Part shown: one piece after another, positions 23,180 to 32,036 of the stretch
Numbering within the stretch: position 1 is the stretch's first letter
Layout: every line of letters starts with the position of its first letter
Position numbers and translations under genes: made by a program
From: Pseudomonadales bacterium
Lineage (GTDB): Bacteria > Pseudomonadota > Gammaproteobacteria > Pseudomonadales > Pseudohongiellaceae
Direction of reading: 5' to 3'
Length of the DNA stretch: 41,178 nucleotides
NCBI GenBank assembly: GCA_023254735.1
Contig: JALRKV010000057.1
Location: 1-41,178, forward strand
Notes under the pieces: model-generated
What the model saw: the letters and a program-made list of their open reading frames with translations, nothing else
Told to the model about the DNA's origin: nothing
Databases searched by the model: none

Positions 23180-26100
23180 GCGTTGCTTTGCCCGCGCCAA
23201 GATAGCTGCGCAGGCGCGGCGGGAAGTTTTTTTGCACCAGTGCCTGTTGCAACGCCCACTGCCTCTCTGGCGCTACTTCGCGCAAAAATTTAACTTCGCC
23301 ACTCTCGACTACCGCGATTGGGATTCCGTCTTCAAACAGCACTCGGTTATTGAGCAGCTTTGCCAGCTTGCGCCTTGGCAGAATCAGGTTGAGCAGATTG
23401 AGCGGATCGCTCGCAGCAAGACTGTGATAGCGCGGCTTGGCGGTCGGCGCCGACCCTCGGTTTTCGGCTTCCGCGACATCCTTTGCCATTCGGCGCAGGC
23501 CATCGACCGCTTCTTGAAACGCAAACTGCTCGCCACCCACGCCGGCAATAAAGCGTCCGCCGCGCACCGTCCCTCTTAACTCCATGCGTCTCAGCGCTCG
23601 CAGCAAGACCCGCCACGGTGGCGCGAGCAGTTCACGCTCGATAATCGAGCGAAACAGCACGCCCCAGCGATTGAGATAAATCGAGATAAGTCGCTCGAGT
23701 TGATCATCATCCAGTACGTCCCAGCCGCTGCGAACCGAGTTAGGTCGACTCGCGCGCGGCTGACGGATAATTGCCGGCGACATGGAAATACGCGACGCGT
23801 TCTGCACCTCGACGTCGCTTCGCTCTGTGTTTAATTCAGCCGACTCTGACCCGCCAACCGAGCGCGGCGCGAAGGTTTCGAGGAGACTCCAGCGACCCGC
23901 CTCTTCGACGCCAAACAGTGGCGAGCGCCCGCGCCGGCGATGTGCACTCTGCTTCTTCGCCGCCGGCGTGAGCAATGCCCGTAGTCCGGTGAAGCTGTCG
24001 CTGCTCAGCCGCCCTGCCCCAACCAGTTCGGCGAGCCCTTCTTCAAGCTGCGCCTTTAACAGACCCGTGCGAGACTGAATCTGATCGAAGAAACTCGCGC
24101 CGTTGGCCAGCAGGTCGGCCTCGATTCGCTGCGCCAGACTTGAGAAGGTTTTGGCGGTGAGGCCATCCTTACTCGCGCGCGTTTTGCGCAGATCCTCGTT
24201 CGCCTCTTTTACCTGCGCCCTTGCCAGCGCCTGCCAGATATCAACATTGGCACGACTCATGATGGCGATCGGCGTTGTTTTTACCGGACCCGAACTACCC
24301 TTGTGAAGCGCGCGCTGCGACGCACTCGGCTGCACATAGCGACCCCAGGTCACCCGGCCGCTGATGCACAGCACGTCCAACCAGTTGGGATCATACTCAG
24401 TAACGCGCGACGGGTAGAGGTCGGCTTCCCAGCTGGCCGCCGGCGCGGAAATGCCGTCCAACATCGCCAGCGAGCGCTGCAGCTGAGTCTGGCCATCGAG
24501 ACTCGGCTCGGTCGGAGCATGCGGTGTCTCATCGCCATCGCGGACCGGCTGCAGGCCATGCTCGTCGAATAGATACTGCGTGTAGACCTGCAGCGACACA
24601 GGCTTTATCGCCTTGCGATGCGAATCGATCGTGTAGCGGTGGATGCGCTGCAGTAGCCGACGCTCACACCATTCGAGGGCTCCACCTGTCTGCTCGGAAC
24701 CAGGGGTGAAATTGCCCTGAAACACGAAGCCTTCGACCTCGAGTGCGATCAGCGCCGCGTCTATTTTGGCGCAGGGTAGTGCGATCTCGTCGGCGAGCCG
24801 CTGCGCCGTAACTGGCCCCAGCCCCTCCAAACGTGAGCGCACAAGATCACGCAGCGCGTCTTCGGGCTCGCAGGATACCCCTTCGAGAAAAGAAGGCGTG
24901 GCGAACTGCGCGCACTCGTCTGGGAAAAGCGCCTTAAATTTTGGCAACTCCTCGGTTGCGAAGATAAGCCCCTGAGGATGCCGCGCGAGCTGCAGTAGCC
25001 TACCCTCGAGCACGAGCCTCTCGCGCCATTTCTTGAAACCGCTGTGGGCAAATTCAGCCGCGGTGATATAGCCGAGTGTCTGCAGAGCATCGTGGAGCTC
25101 CTCGGCATTGTGCACGAGCGGCCACGCCTCCTCGCGTACGCGCGCAATTGCGGACGCGTCCAGCAGTGAATAGTCTCGCGCCTCGGCCGGATCTGCCCAG
25201 CTGCGGTTCCGGATCGCATTCGTTCGGCGTTCTTCGGCTGGGGCATCGTCTAAGAAAGCATAAGGGCGAGCATTGATAATCTCCTGCGCAAACGGCGACG
25301 GCTCGCGCAGGTCTTTGGCGATTAGCGTGAGCTCCTCTCGCTCGATCTGTCCGATAAGCGCAGTCAGCGCATCGATATCCATCGCCTCGGTGAGGCAGTC
25401 GTGGATGGTCTGGTCAACAAGCGGGTGCGTCGGCACATCGCGGCGACCGGTGAGGTTTTCGGCGCAGGCGATCTGATCGGGGAACACGTGAGCGATGAGG
25501 TCCTCGGCGTCCATGCGCTGGAACTGTGGCGGCACGCGCTTGCCGCTGCGATTGCGTTGAATAGCCAGCGACCGGGTCGCATTCCAGCGCCAGCGCACCT
25601 CAAACATCGGCGAGTCGAGCAGCGCTTGAATGAGCACATCGCGCACCGTGGTGGTCTGCAGGTAGCGGAACACCTCGTCGAGCGGAAAACTGTGTACCGA
25701 GCCAAGCGAGATGACGATGCTGTCTTCGTTTGCCGCCGCTTGCAGTTCAAAATTGAAAGACTTACAGAAACGCTTGCGCAGAGCGAGACCCCAGCCGCGA
25801 TTGATGCGACTTCCGAAGGGCGAGTGTATGACGACGTGCATGTCCCCCACTTCGTCGAAGAAACGCTCCATGATTATCGTGTCGCGGGTCGGCATGGCAC
25901 CCAGTGCCGCCATGCCTGCATGCAGGTATTCCACCACCTGCGACGCTGCCGACGGTGGTAGCCCGACTGCGTTAACACACCACTGCATCGCGGCATCCGC
26001 AGAGTCGTCGAGTATGAGATCGCCGATGCGCTGCCTAAAATTCGACACCGACTGCGATAATTCGACCGTGCGACCAGGCCCCTCGCCGAACCAAAATGGC

Positions 26101-28454
26101 ACTGTGGGATTCATGCCCTGCGCGTCTCTCACCCGCACTTTGAGTCCATCTACCCGCAATATCTGCCAAGCATGTGTGCCCAGCGTAAAGACATCACCTG
26201 CCATCGAGTCGAGCGCGAAGTCCTCATTCAGGCTGCCGACCACCGTGTCCTCGGGGTCGAGCACAACCTGGTAATCGAACATATCGGGAATCGCGCCACC
26301 GTTGGTCAGCGCGATGAGATTTGCCCCGCGCCGCGGCCGGAGACGGCGGTTAATGGCGTCATAATGTAAGTGCGCGCCGCGCCGTCCGCGCCGGCTGGTG
26401 TAGCCGTCGGCAACCATCCGCAGCGTCTCTTCGAACTCTTCTTTGGTTAAGTCCCTATATGGGAAAGCTTTGGTAACGAGCGCATAGAGCTCGTCGACAC
26501 ACCAGCTGTCGAGCGGCGTCATCGGCTCGAAAACCTCTGTGTCTTCAGATTCGAAATCTATCGCGACGGACTTTTCAAGCGCAGCCTGAGGGACCTCTGT
26601 TTTTTCAGGCTCGCTCTGAGCCGCAACAACCTCGGCTTGGTGGTCGGCTTGGTCTTCGACTTGGTTTTTGACTTGGTCGTCGGCCTGATCTTTGGCTTGG
26701 TCGTCGGCGCAGACGGGAACAGTCTCCACCTTGGTGCCACCCAGCCCCGCACGTGCCGCGGCGAGTGCGGCTTTGCGCACCTCTGGCGAAGCAGGCTTTG
26801 CCGGTGGACTCAGTTTCGTCGCCGCGCCTGTTCGCATCGCAGCGAGTGCAGTTGCAAGCGGCTGGAAGATTTCTTTTGTTGCCGGAGCGTCGGCAGCCGC
26901 TGCATCCTCGAGCACCTCTTCAGACGCCCCGCCGGACGCCTCGTCTTGCAGGCAGGCACCGGTGTCCCAGAGGCTGTTTGTTGCCGCAACCGGCGCGGAT
27001 GACTTTGGTCGTGTCGCCAACGCGCTGTCATCGCGTCCGCGATCGTGAACCTGCGCAGACACCTCGGCGACGAGTTGCTGCGCTAAAATATCGAGCGGCT
27101 TTTCGGGCATCACTATCGCATCGAGCTGACCGCATCGAATACTGTGCACCAGCGCACTCGCCTCGATGAGGTCGTCGCGCGTGAGTGGAAAGAGAATGCC
27201 TTTGGGCGTGCCATTGATCGAGTGGCCGCTACGACCGACTCGCTGCAGAAACGTCGCAATACTTTTTGGCGAGGAGAACTGCACCACGAGATCGACCGAC
27301 CCAACGTCGATACCCAGCTCCATCGATGCCGTTGCGACCAGTACCTTGAGGCTGCCCGCCTTTAGCCGCTGCTCGGCGTTGTGTCGGTGATCCTTGCTCA
27401 TGCTACCGTGGTGTGAGCAGACGACATCGTCGCCGAGGCGTTCGGCGAGCGCGAGGGCGAGTCTCTCCGAAAGCCTGCGTGTGTTGACGAAGACGAGCGT
27501 TGTCTCATGACTCTCGATCAGCTCAACCAGCCGGCCATAGAGTTCGTCCCAGACGTCATTACTCATCAACGCAGAGAGCGGCGACTTTGGGACCTCGATG
27601 CGAATATCCAGCTCGCGCCGAAAGCCTGAGTCGACAATCGCACAGTCTGCCTTCGGCCAGCGCGCTTTCTCCTCCGCACGCTTTATTGCATTTCCCGCGT
27701 TTTCCCCCTCGCGTTCCACCGTATTACCGACTAGCGTATTACCGACTAGATAGTTGGCGACAAGGTCGAGGGGTTTTTGCGTTGCCGAGAGCCCGATGCG
27801 CTGCAGCGTTCGGCCGCTTTGGTCGCAAGCTCGCTCATTCGACTGCGCATTGATGAGGTGCTGCAAACGCTCTATCGACAGCGCCAGATGCGAACCACGC
27901 TTGTCGCCCAGAAGCGCATGGATTTCGTCGACAACCAAGCTGCGTACCGAGGACAGCATTGCGCGGCCGCTCGCACTAGTGAGCAATAAATAGAAAGACT
28001 CGGGTGTCGTGACGAGAATATGCGGCGGCTTTTTCGCCATGCGCGCGCGTTCACTCGGCGGTGTATCACCGGTGCGAACGGCGATCCGGATATTGACCGG
28101 CGCATAGCCTTGCAGGTGCAGCTGCTCTGCGATGCCGTTGAGCGGCTGCTCGAGATTTTTTTGGATATCGTTGCTCAGCGCCTTGAGCGGCGACACGTAG
28201 AGAATCTGCACGCCGTCGGTCAACTCGCCTTTCAGACCGCGTTGAAGAAGCATGTCGATGGCCGCATAGAATGCAGCAAGCGTCTTACCGCTGCCGGTCG
28301 GCGCGGCTATAAGTGTATGCCGCCCTGCCCTGATCTGCGGCCACGCCTCGATTTGTGCCTGCGTCGCCTGTCCGAAACGCGCCTCGAACCACGCACGGCT
28401 GGCAGGATGAAAATCCGCAAGACCAGTGCTGTTGGGAGGCGATGCGATGCTCAT
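23172..28454 (-). CDS. lhr: Lhr, long-form ATP-dependent helicase with a low-complexity insert
   Basis: A 1760-aa superfamily 2 3'-5' helicase of the Lhr family, acting on DNA and RNA:DNA hybrids in repair. Motif I is APTGSGKT (51-58), motif II DEIH (177-180), motif III LSATQKP, and motif VI is in FLQRVGRSGHSINGT. A Lhr winged-helix/beta-barrel core follows (AHVFPDQIACAENLTGRRDV, DVPTHPLVDQTIHDCLTEAM). The C-terminal extension typical of bacterial long Lhr ends the protein. It is about 220 aa longer than E. coli Lhr (1538 aa), partly because of an Ala/Pro/acidic low-complexity insert at about residues 465-650 between helicase and core. A perfect LexA box lies upstream. Confidence 0.95.
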   Translation of the reverse strand: MSIASPPNSTGLADFHPASRAWFEARFGQATQAQIEAWPQIRAGRHTLIAAPTGSGKTLAAFYAAIDMLLQRGLKGELTDGVQILYVSPLKALSNDIQKNLEQPLNGIAEQLHLQGYAPVNIRIAVRTGDTPPSERARMAKKPPHILVTTPESFYLLLTSASGRAMLSSVRSLVVDEIHALLGDKRGSHLALSIERLQHLINAQSNERACDQSGRTLQRIGLSATQKPLDLVANYLVGNTLVGNTVEREGENAGNAIKRAEEKARWPKADCAIVDSGFRRELDIRIEVPKSPLSALMSNDVWDELYGRLVELIESHETTLVFVNTRRLSERLALALAERLGDDVVCSHHGSMSKDHRHNAEQRLKAGSLKVLVATASMELGIDVGSVDLVVQFSSPKSIATFLQRVGRSGHSINGTPKGILFPLTRDDLIEASALVHSIRCGQLDAIVMPEKPLDILAQQLVAEVSAQVHDRGRDDSALATRPKSSAPVAATNSLWDTGACLQDEASGGASEEVLEDAAAADAPATKEIFQPLATALAAMRTGAATKLSPPAKPASPEVRKAALAAARAGLGGTKVETVPVCADDQAKDQADDQVKNQVEDQADHQAEVVAAQSEPEKTEVPQAALEKSVAIDFESEDTEVFEPMTPLDSWCVDELYALVTKAFPYRDLTKEEFEETLRMVADGYTSRRGRRGAHLHYDAINRRLRPRRGANLIALTNGGAIPDMFDYQVVLDPEDTVVGSLNEDFALDSMAGDVFTLGTHAWQILRVDGLKVRVRDAQGMNPTVPFWFGEGPGRTVELSQSVSNFRQRIGDLILDDSADAAMQWCVNAVGLPPSAASQVVEYLHAGMAALGAMPTRDTIIMERFFDEVGDMHVVIHSPFGSRINRGWGLALRKRFCKSFNFELQAAANEDSIVISLGSVHSFPLDEVFRYLQTTTVRDVLIQALLDSPMFEVRWRWNATRSLAIQRNRSGKRVPPQFQRMDAEDLIAHVFPDQIACAENLTGRRDVPTHPLVDQTIHDCLTEAMDIDALTALIGQIEREELTLIAKDLREPSPFAQEIINARPYAFLDDAPAEERRTNAIRNRSWADPAEARDYSLLDASAIARVREEAWPLVHNAEELHDALQTLGYITAAEFAHSGFKKWRERLVLEGRLLQLARHPQGLIFATEELPKFKALFPDECAQFATPSFLEGVSCEPEDALRDLVRSRLEGLGPVTAQRLADEIALPCAKIDAALIALEVEGFVFQGNFTPGSEQTGGALEWCERRLLQRIHRYTIDSHRKAIKPVSLQVYTQYLFDEHGLQPVRDGDETPHAPTEPSLDGQTQLQRSLAMLDGISAPAASWEADLYPSRVTEYDPNWLDVLCISGRVTWGRYVQPSASQRALHKGSSGPVKTTPIAIMSRANVDIWQALARAQVKEANEDLRKTRASKDGLTAKTFSSLAQRIEADLLANGASFFDQIQSRTGLLKAQLEEGLAELVGAGRLSSDSFTGLRALLTPAAKKQSAHRRRGRSPLFGVEEAGRWSLLETFAPRSVGGSESAELNTERSDVEVQNASRISMSPAIIRQPRASRPNSVRSGWDVLDDDQLERLISIYLNRWGVLFRSIIERELLAPPWRVLLRALRRMELRGTVRGGRFIAGVGGEQFAFQEAVDGLRRMAKDVAEAENRGSAPTAKPRYHSLAASDPLNLLNLILPRRKLAKLLNNRVLFEDGIPIAVVESGEVKFLREVAPERQWALQQALVQKNFPPRLRSYLGAGKATLR
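26636..26707 (-). repeat. Six imperfect 12-bp tandem repeats inside lhr
   Basis: On the plus strand the unit is CTTGGTCGTCGG with variants, six times without gaps. It encodes four-residue units DDQA, DDQV, KNQV, EDQA and DHQA in the low-complexity insert of Lhr. Unit length is a multiple of three, so copy-number change would keep the frame. Confidence 0.85.
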
Positions 28455-28566
28455 GGATAGGACTCTCTAATAACTGGCTTTTTATAAAGGCATGCGGCGA
28501 AGCACTGCCTCCGCTTACCTTTCGCCGAAGACACCTCGGAGGCCGGAAAAGTCGTTCTATTTTTTA

Positions 28567-28608
28567 CTGTTTATACATACAGCATACTCGGCTTTTTACC
28601 TTCGTCAA
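28567..28608 (-). promoter_or_regulatory. LexA (SOS) box and promoter of lhr
   Basis: CTGTTTATACATACAG (28567-28582) fits the LexA consensus CTGT-N8-ACAG exactly, with an AT-rich centre and flanks TA/CA. On the minus strand a promoter overlaps it: TTGACG (28608-28603), 16 bases, TATGCT (28586-28581), with the box overlapping and following the -10. It lies about 115 bases before the lhr ATG. The rest of the 305-base gap to lepB shows no gene. Confidence 0.8.
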
Positions 28609-28759
28609 AGTGTTACGCGAAATTAGTCGGGGGCGATTGTTTGAAAACGCACTTTCTTGCGCCTCGCTTCCATGTAAACTAATCTCATTGAAGAGCACTA
28701 GCGCTTAAAAACGCGTCGCCGAGTAGTTTAAACCAGACACTAAAATACAGGTGCGCCAC

Positions 28760-29560
28760 ATGGCCGACATCGACAAGCACGATACCGAAGACAAGCCGCT
28801 CGTGCCCAACGGCGCCGAGTCTGCCGCGCATTCGCCTGAGCAGCAAACGTCCTATAAATTGCCGACGCCGCAGCCTCCAAACCCAGGATTCGGCGAGCGC
28901 ATCGCTCACGCGCTAAAAGTCGCGTGGGCGGAGAATCGCCAATTCTTCTTGCTGCTTACCTGTATCGTGTTCTTTAAGAGTGCGGTCGCTGATCTTAGTT
29001 CGATCTCGGGCGCGTCCATGCAGCCCACTCTCCTCGACGGCGATAAAGTATGGGTAAATAAACTAGCCTATGATATTAAAGTGCCGTTCACCGAAATCAA
29101 TCTCGCCGAAGTGGGCGACCCGCAGCGCGGTGATATCGTGATAATCGATTCGAAACGCGCTGGCAAAAGACTCATAAAACGCATCGTCGGGCTCCCTGGC
29201 GACACGGTCGCGATGCAGAATAACGCGCTGGTAATTAACGGCGAACCCGTTAACTATGAGGTTGTCTCCCGTGACGAAAACTCGGTGATCATTATCGAGG
29301 AGCTGCCCGAAGTCAGCCACCGCGCGCGACTGGCGAGCGGTTATGTAAGCCGAAGCCGCCGCAGCTACGGGCCGGCGGTAGTGCCCGAAGATCAGTACTT
29401 CGTGCTTGGAGACAATCGCGACAACAGCGCAGATAGCCGCGCTTACAGTTTCATCCCCCGCATGGAGCTCGTCGGTCGCTCGAACTCAGTCGTATTTTCG
29501 CTCGATAGCGACAATAAATACCTATTTCGCGGCGACCGCTTTCTCACCGAGCTCGAATGA
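28760..29560 (+). CDS. lepB: Signal peptidase I (LepB)
   Basis: A 266-aa inner-membrane protease that removes signal peptides from Sec and Tat substrates. A single membrane helix (FFLLLTCIVFFKSAVAD) precedes box B, SISGASMQPTLLDGDKVWVN, with the nucleophile Ser86. Box D, KRLIKRIVGLPGD, holds the general base Lys140. Box E, VLGDNRDNSADSR, is also present. An unusual ~50-residue polar N-terminal extension, rich in Pro, Asp and Glu, precedes the helix. The start is the ATG at 28760 with ACAGG about 8 bases upstream; a GTG 9 bases earlier is less likely. Only one helix is clear, where E. coli has two. Confidence 0.95.
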   Translation: MADIDKHDTEDKPLVPNGAESAAHSPEQQTSYKLPTPQPPNPGFGERIAHALKVAWAENRQFFLLLTCIVFFKSAVADLSSISGASMQPTLLDGDKVWVNKLAYDIKVPFTEINLAEVGDPQRGDIVIIDSKRAGKRLIKRIVGLPGDTVAMQNNALVINGEPVNYEVVSRDENSVIIIEELPEVSHRARLASGYVSRSRRSYGPAVVPEDQYFVLGDNRDNSADSRAYSFIPRMELVGRSNSVVFSLDSDNKYLFRGDRFLTELE

Positions 29561-29614
29561 GCGCTTTCCCAAAAATAATAACTAAAACGAACCGCTAGAG
29601 GCATCGCAACCGCT

Positions 29615-31909
29615 TTGGTACTCCTTTTTTATCGCACGATTTATCTTACCTGGGTGCGCTGTGCTTGCGCATTAGCCTTTCTCTGCATCAGTGCTCACGC
29701 GTTATCTGCTGATAGATCAGCCCTGTCGAGCTACGAGATTCCGCGGATTAGCTCTGCGCCGCGAATCGATGGCACGGTCGATGCGACGGAGTGGCGCGAA
29801 GCGAAGCGTGTAGTTATCGATATAGAGACCGATCCGGCAGAAAACGTTCGCACCACGGTTAGCGCCGATGCCTTCATCATGGAAGACGGCGAAACGCTCT
29901 ATGTGGCATTTATCGCGACAGATCCTGATATCTCTCAGATACGCGCATTTTATCGCGACAGGGACTTGCTGTGGGACGACGACCATATCGGCATCGTGCT
30001 CGACACATTCAACGACGAGCGCCGCGCCTACGAGTTCTGGGTGAATCCCCTCGGCGTGCAGGCCGACAGCATCTATGACGATGTGAATCGTCGCGGCGAC
30101 AAATCTTGGAACGGTATCTGGGATAGCGCGGGACGGATAACTTCAAGAGGCTATGAAGCCGAGATGGCTATTCCGCTTAAGCAGCTGCGGTTTTCGCCCT
30201 CGGATTCAAAGCAGGTATGGGGCGTCGATTTTGTCAGACAATTTCCGCGCGATCGGCAGAACCGTATTTCGAACAATCCGCTAGATCGCGATATCCTGTG
30301 CTATCTCTGCCAAATTCGGAAGCTCGAGGGTCTCGACGACCTTCAAACGAGTCGTAATCTCGAAGTAATCCCTTCACTGACAACAACCTCAGTGCAAAGT
30401 CGACCGCGCAGTTTAGGTGCTTGGGAAAAACCGGGGCTTGCGTCTGATGCCGGAGTCGATGTGCGATGGGGCATCACACAGGATCTCTACCTCAACGCGA
30501 CGGTTAACCCAGACTTTTCGCAGGTTGAGGCCGATGCCCCGCAGCTCGATATCAACAATACCTTTAGCCTTTTTTTCCCCGAGCGTAGAACCTTTTTCCT
30601 CGACGGTGCAGATTACTTCGACACGTTCCAGAATCTCGTTTACACGCGCAACATCGCCGACCCCGATTACGGTCTAAAGCTCACGGGCAAGTCTGGCCGC
30701 CACACCTATGGCGTGCTCACCGCGAACGATCAGTCGACGAGTTTCATCATGCCGCGCAGCCTCGGATCGAGTGTTACCACTCTCACCTCGCCTGCAGGAG
30801 AGCAAGGCGTTAGCAATCAGGCCGTTGAAAGCGACATCAGCATTGCCCGCTATCGCCTAGACCTCTTTGATAACTCGACTATCGGCGCCGTCTTTACCGA
30901 CCGCCGCGCCGATACGCTGGGCTACAGCAATAGCGTCGCCAGCATCGACGCGGTGCTACGTCCGACCAACAGCGATACCGTGAGCATTCAGGGGGTCTAT
31001 TCGCGTTCCAAAAATCCTCTCCAACTGCGCGAACGCTTCGGTCAGGCAAGCGAGACCTCTGGCAATAGCCTGAGGGTGCAATACAATCATATCGACGCCG
31101 AATGGGATTGGCGCATCGGCTATGACGACATCGGCGAAGATTTCCGTGCCGACCTCGGCTTCGTTAACCGCGTAGACTACAAGTACTTCGTGACCACCGT
31201 AGGCCGCACGTGGCGCGCCGACGGCGACAGCTTTTTTAGCCGCATACGCTTTGCAGCAGATTATGACCGCACAGAAGATCAGTCGGGCAAGCAGCTCGAA
31301 GAGGAACTCGAATTTTTCTTAAACATGAACGGACCCGCACAGTCCTATTTGAACGCGCTCGTTGGCGGCAGCAAAACCTATTGGAACGGCAAGACCTTTG
31401 ATGAGCAGTTTAATCAACTTTCGCTGGGGTTTTCGCCCACGGCGAATCTCGGCATCGGGGCGACGCTGCGCATCGAAGATGTAGTCGACTTTGCTAACAC
31501 CCGGCTGGGCCGCTCCAACCGTTTGAGCCCGTTTATCCGGCTACAGTTTGGCCGACACCTGCAATTTAATCTGAGTCACACCCTTCAGCAGTTCGATGTT
31601 GAGGGCGGTAGGTTATTTACTGCGAATCTGTCCGATCTCCGGACCACCTATCAATTCACCGCCAAAAGCTTTCTGCGCTTCACGCTCCAGTACAACGATC
31701 GCGAACGCGATCAGTCGCTCTACCTCAGTTCGGTTCAGCGCCGCAGCAAAGACCTCACCGCGCAGCTGCTTTACAGCTACCGTTTCACCGCGGCAACGCG
31801 CTTTTTTGTCGGCTACTCAGATGCCAGTTTCCAAGACGACCGTTTCGATTCGATCGAGCCAATTAATCGCAGTGTCTTCGCCAAGTTCACCTATGCGTGG
31901 CAGCCCTAG
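29615..31909 (+). CDS. DUF5916 outer-membrane protein with CBM9-like N-domain
   Basis: A 764-aa exported protein. The signal peptide ends ...LAFLCISAHALSA-DR. The N-terminal domain (ISSAPRIDGTVDATEWREAK; TLYVAFIATDPDISQIRAFY; GIVLDTFNDERRAYEFWVN) is the carbohydrate-binding family 9-like sandwich. It is followed by DUF5916 (VNPDFSQVEADAPQLDINNT, then FFPERRTFFLDGADYF) and a repeated amphipathic beta-strand region ending in FAKFTYAWQP; the terminal aromatic-x-Pro is compatible with a beta-barrel. The start is TTG, with AGAGG about 14 bases before it; a GTG at 29654 is an alternative. Function and substrate are unknown. A similar architecture is common in marine bacteria. Confidence 0.87.
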   Translation: MVLLFYRTIYLTWVRCACALAFLCISAHALSADRSALSSYEIPRISSAPRIDGTVDATEWREAKRVVIDIETDPAENVRTTVSADAFIMEDGETLYVAFIATDPDISQIRAFYRDRDLLWDDDHIGIVLDTFNDERRAYEFWVNPLGVQADSIYDDVNRRGDKSWNGIWDSAGRITSRGYEAEMAIPLKQLRFSPSDSKQVWGVDFVRQFPRDRQNRISNNPLDRDILCYLCQIRKLEGLDDLQTSRNLEVIPSLTTTSVQSRPRSLGAWEKPGLASDAGVDVRWGITQDLYLNATVNPDFSQVEADAPQLDINNTFSLFFPERRTFFLDGADYFDTFQNLVYTRNIADPDYGLKLTGKSGRHTYGVLTANDQSTSFIMPRSLGSSVTTLTSPAGEQGVSNQAVESDISIARYRLDLFDNSTIGAVFTDRRADTLGYSNSVASIDAVLRPTNSDTVSIQGVYSRSKNPLQLRERFGQASETSGNSLRVQYNHIDAEWDWRIGYDDIGEDFRADLGFVNRVDYKYFVTTVGRTWRADGDSFFSRIRFAADYDRTEDQSGKQLEEELEFFLNMNGPAQSYLNALVGGSKTYWNGKTFDEQFNQLSLGFSPTANLGIGATLRIEDVVDFANTRLGRSNRLSPFIRLQFGRHLQFNLSHTLQQFDVEGGRLFTANLSDLRTTYQFTAKSFLRFTLQYNDRERDQSLYLSSVQRRSKDLTAQLLYSYRFTAATRFFVGYSDASFQDDRFDSIEPINRSVFAKFTYAWQP

Positions 31910-31953
31910 AATTTTTACAAGACTTCGCTGCTTTTAGCGACAGGGCAACGAGA

Positions 31954-31971
31954 GTGCGCGATAATGCGCAC
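31954..31971. promoter_or_regulatory. Perfect inverted repeat upstream of gcvT
   Basis: GTGCGC-GATAAT-GCGCAC, a six-pair perfect palindrome 66 bases before the gcvT ATG. It could be an operator or a small RNA hairpin. The 127-base gap shows no glycine riboswitch core. Confidence 0.35.
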
Positions 31972-32036
31972 GAAACGCGCGCAGGGAAAATCTACTTGCT
32001 GCGCGAAACGACAATTCAGCACAACTCGAGCCAGCC

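Noticed and set aside
23340..28460. Long plus-strand frames opposite lhr (for example 25401-25961)
   Set aside because: They are antisense shadows of a strongly conserved helicase, with no homology or ribosome-binding sites.
28623..28680. TTGCGC-N17-TAATCT as lepB promoter
   Set aside because: Only about half of the consensus bases match; too weak to claim.
31910..32036. Glycine riboswitch before gcvT
   Set aside because: No conserved tandem aptamer cores were seen in the 127-base leader.
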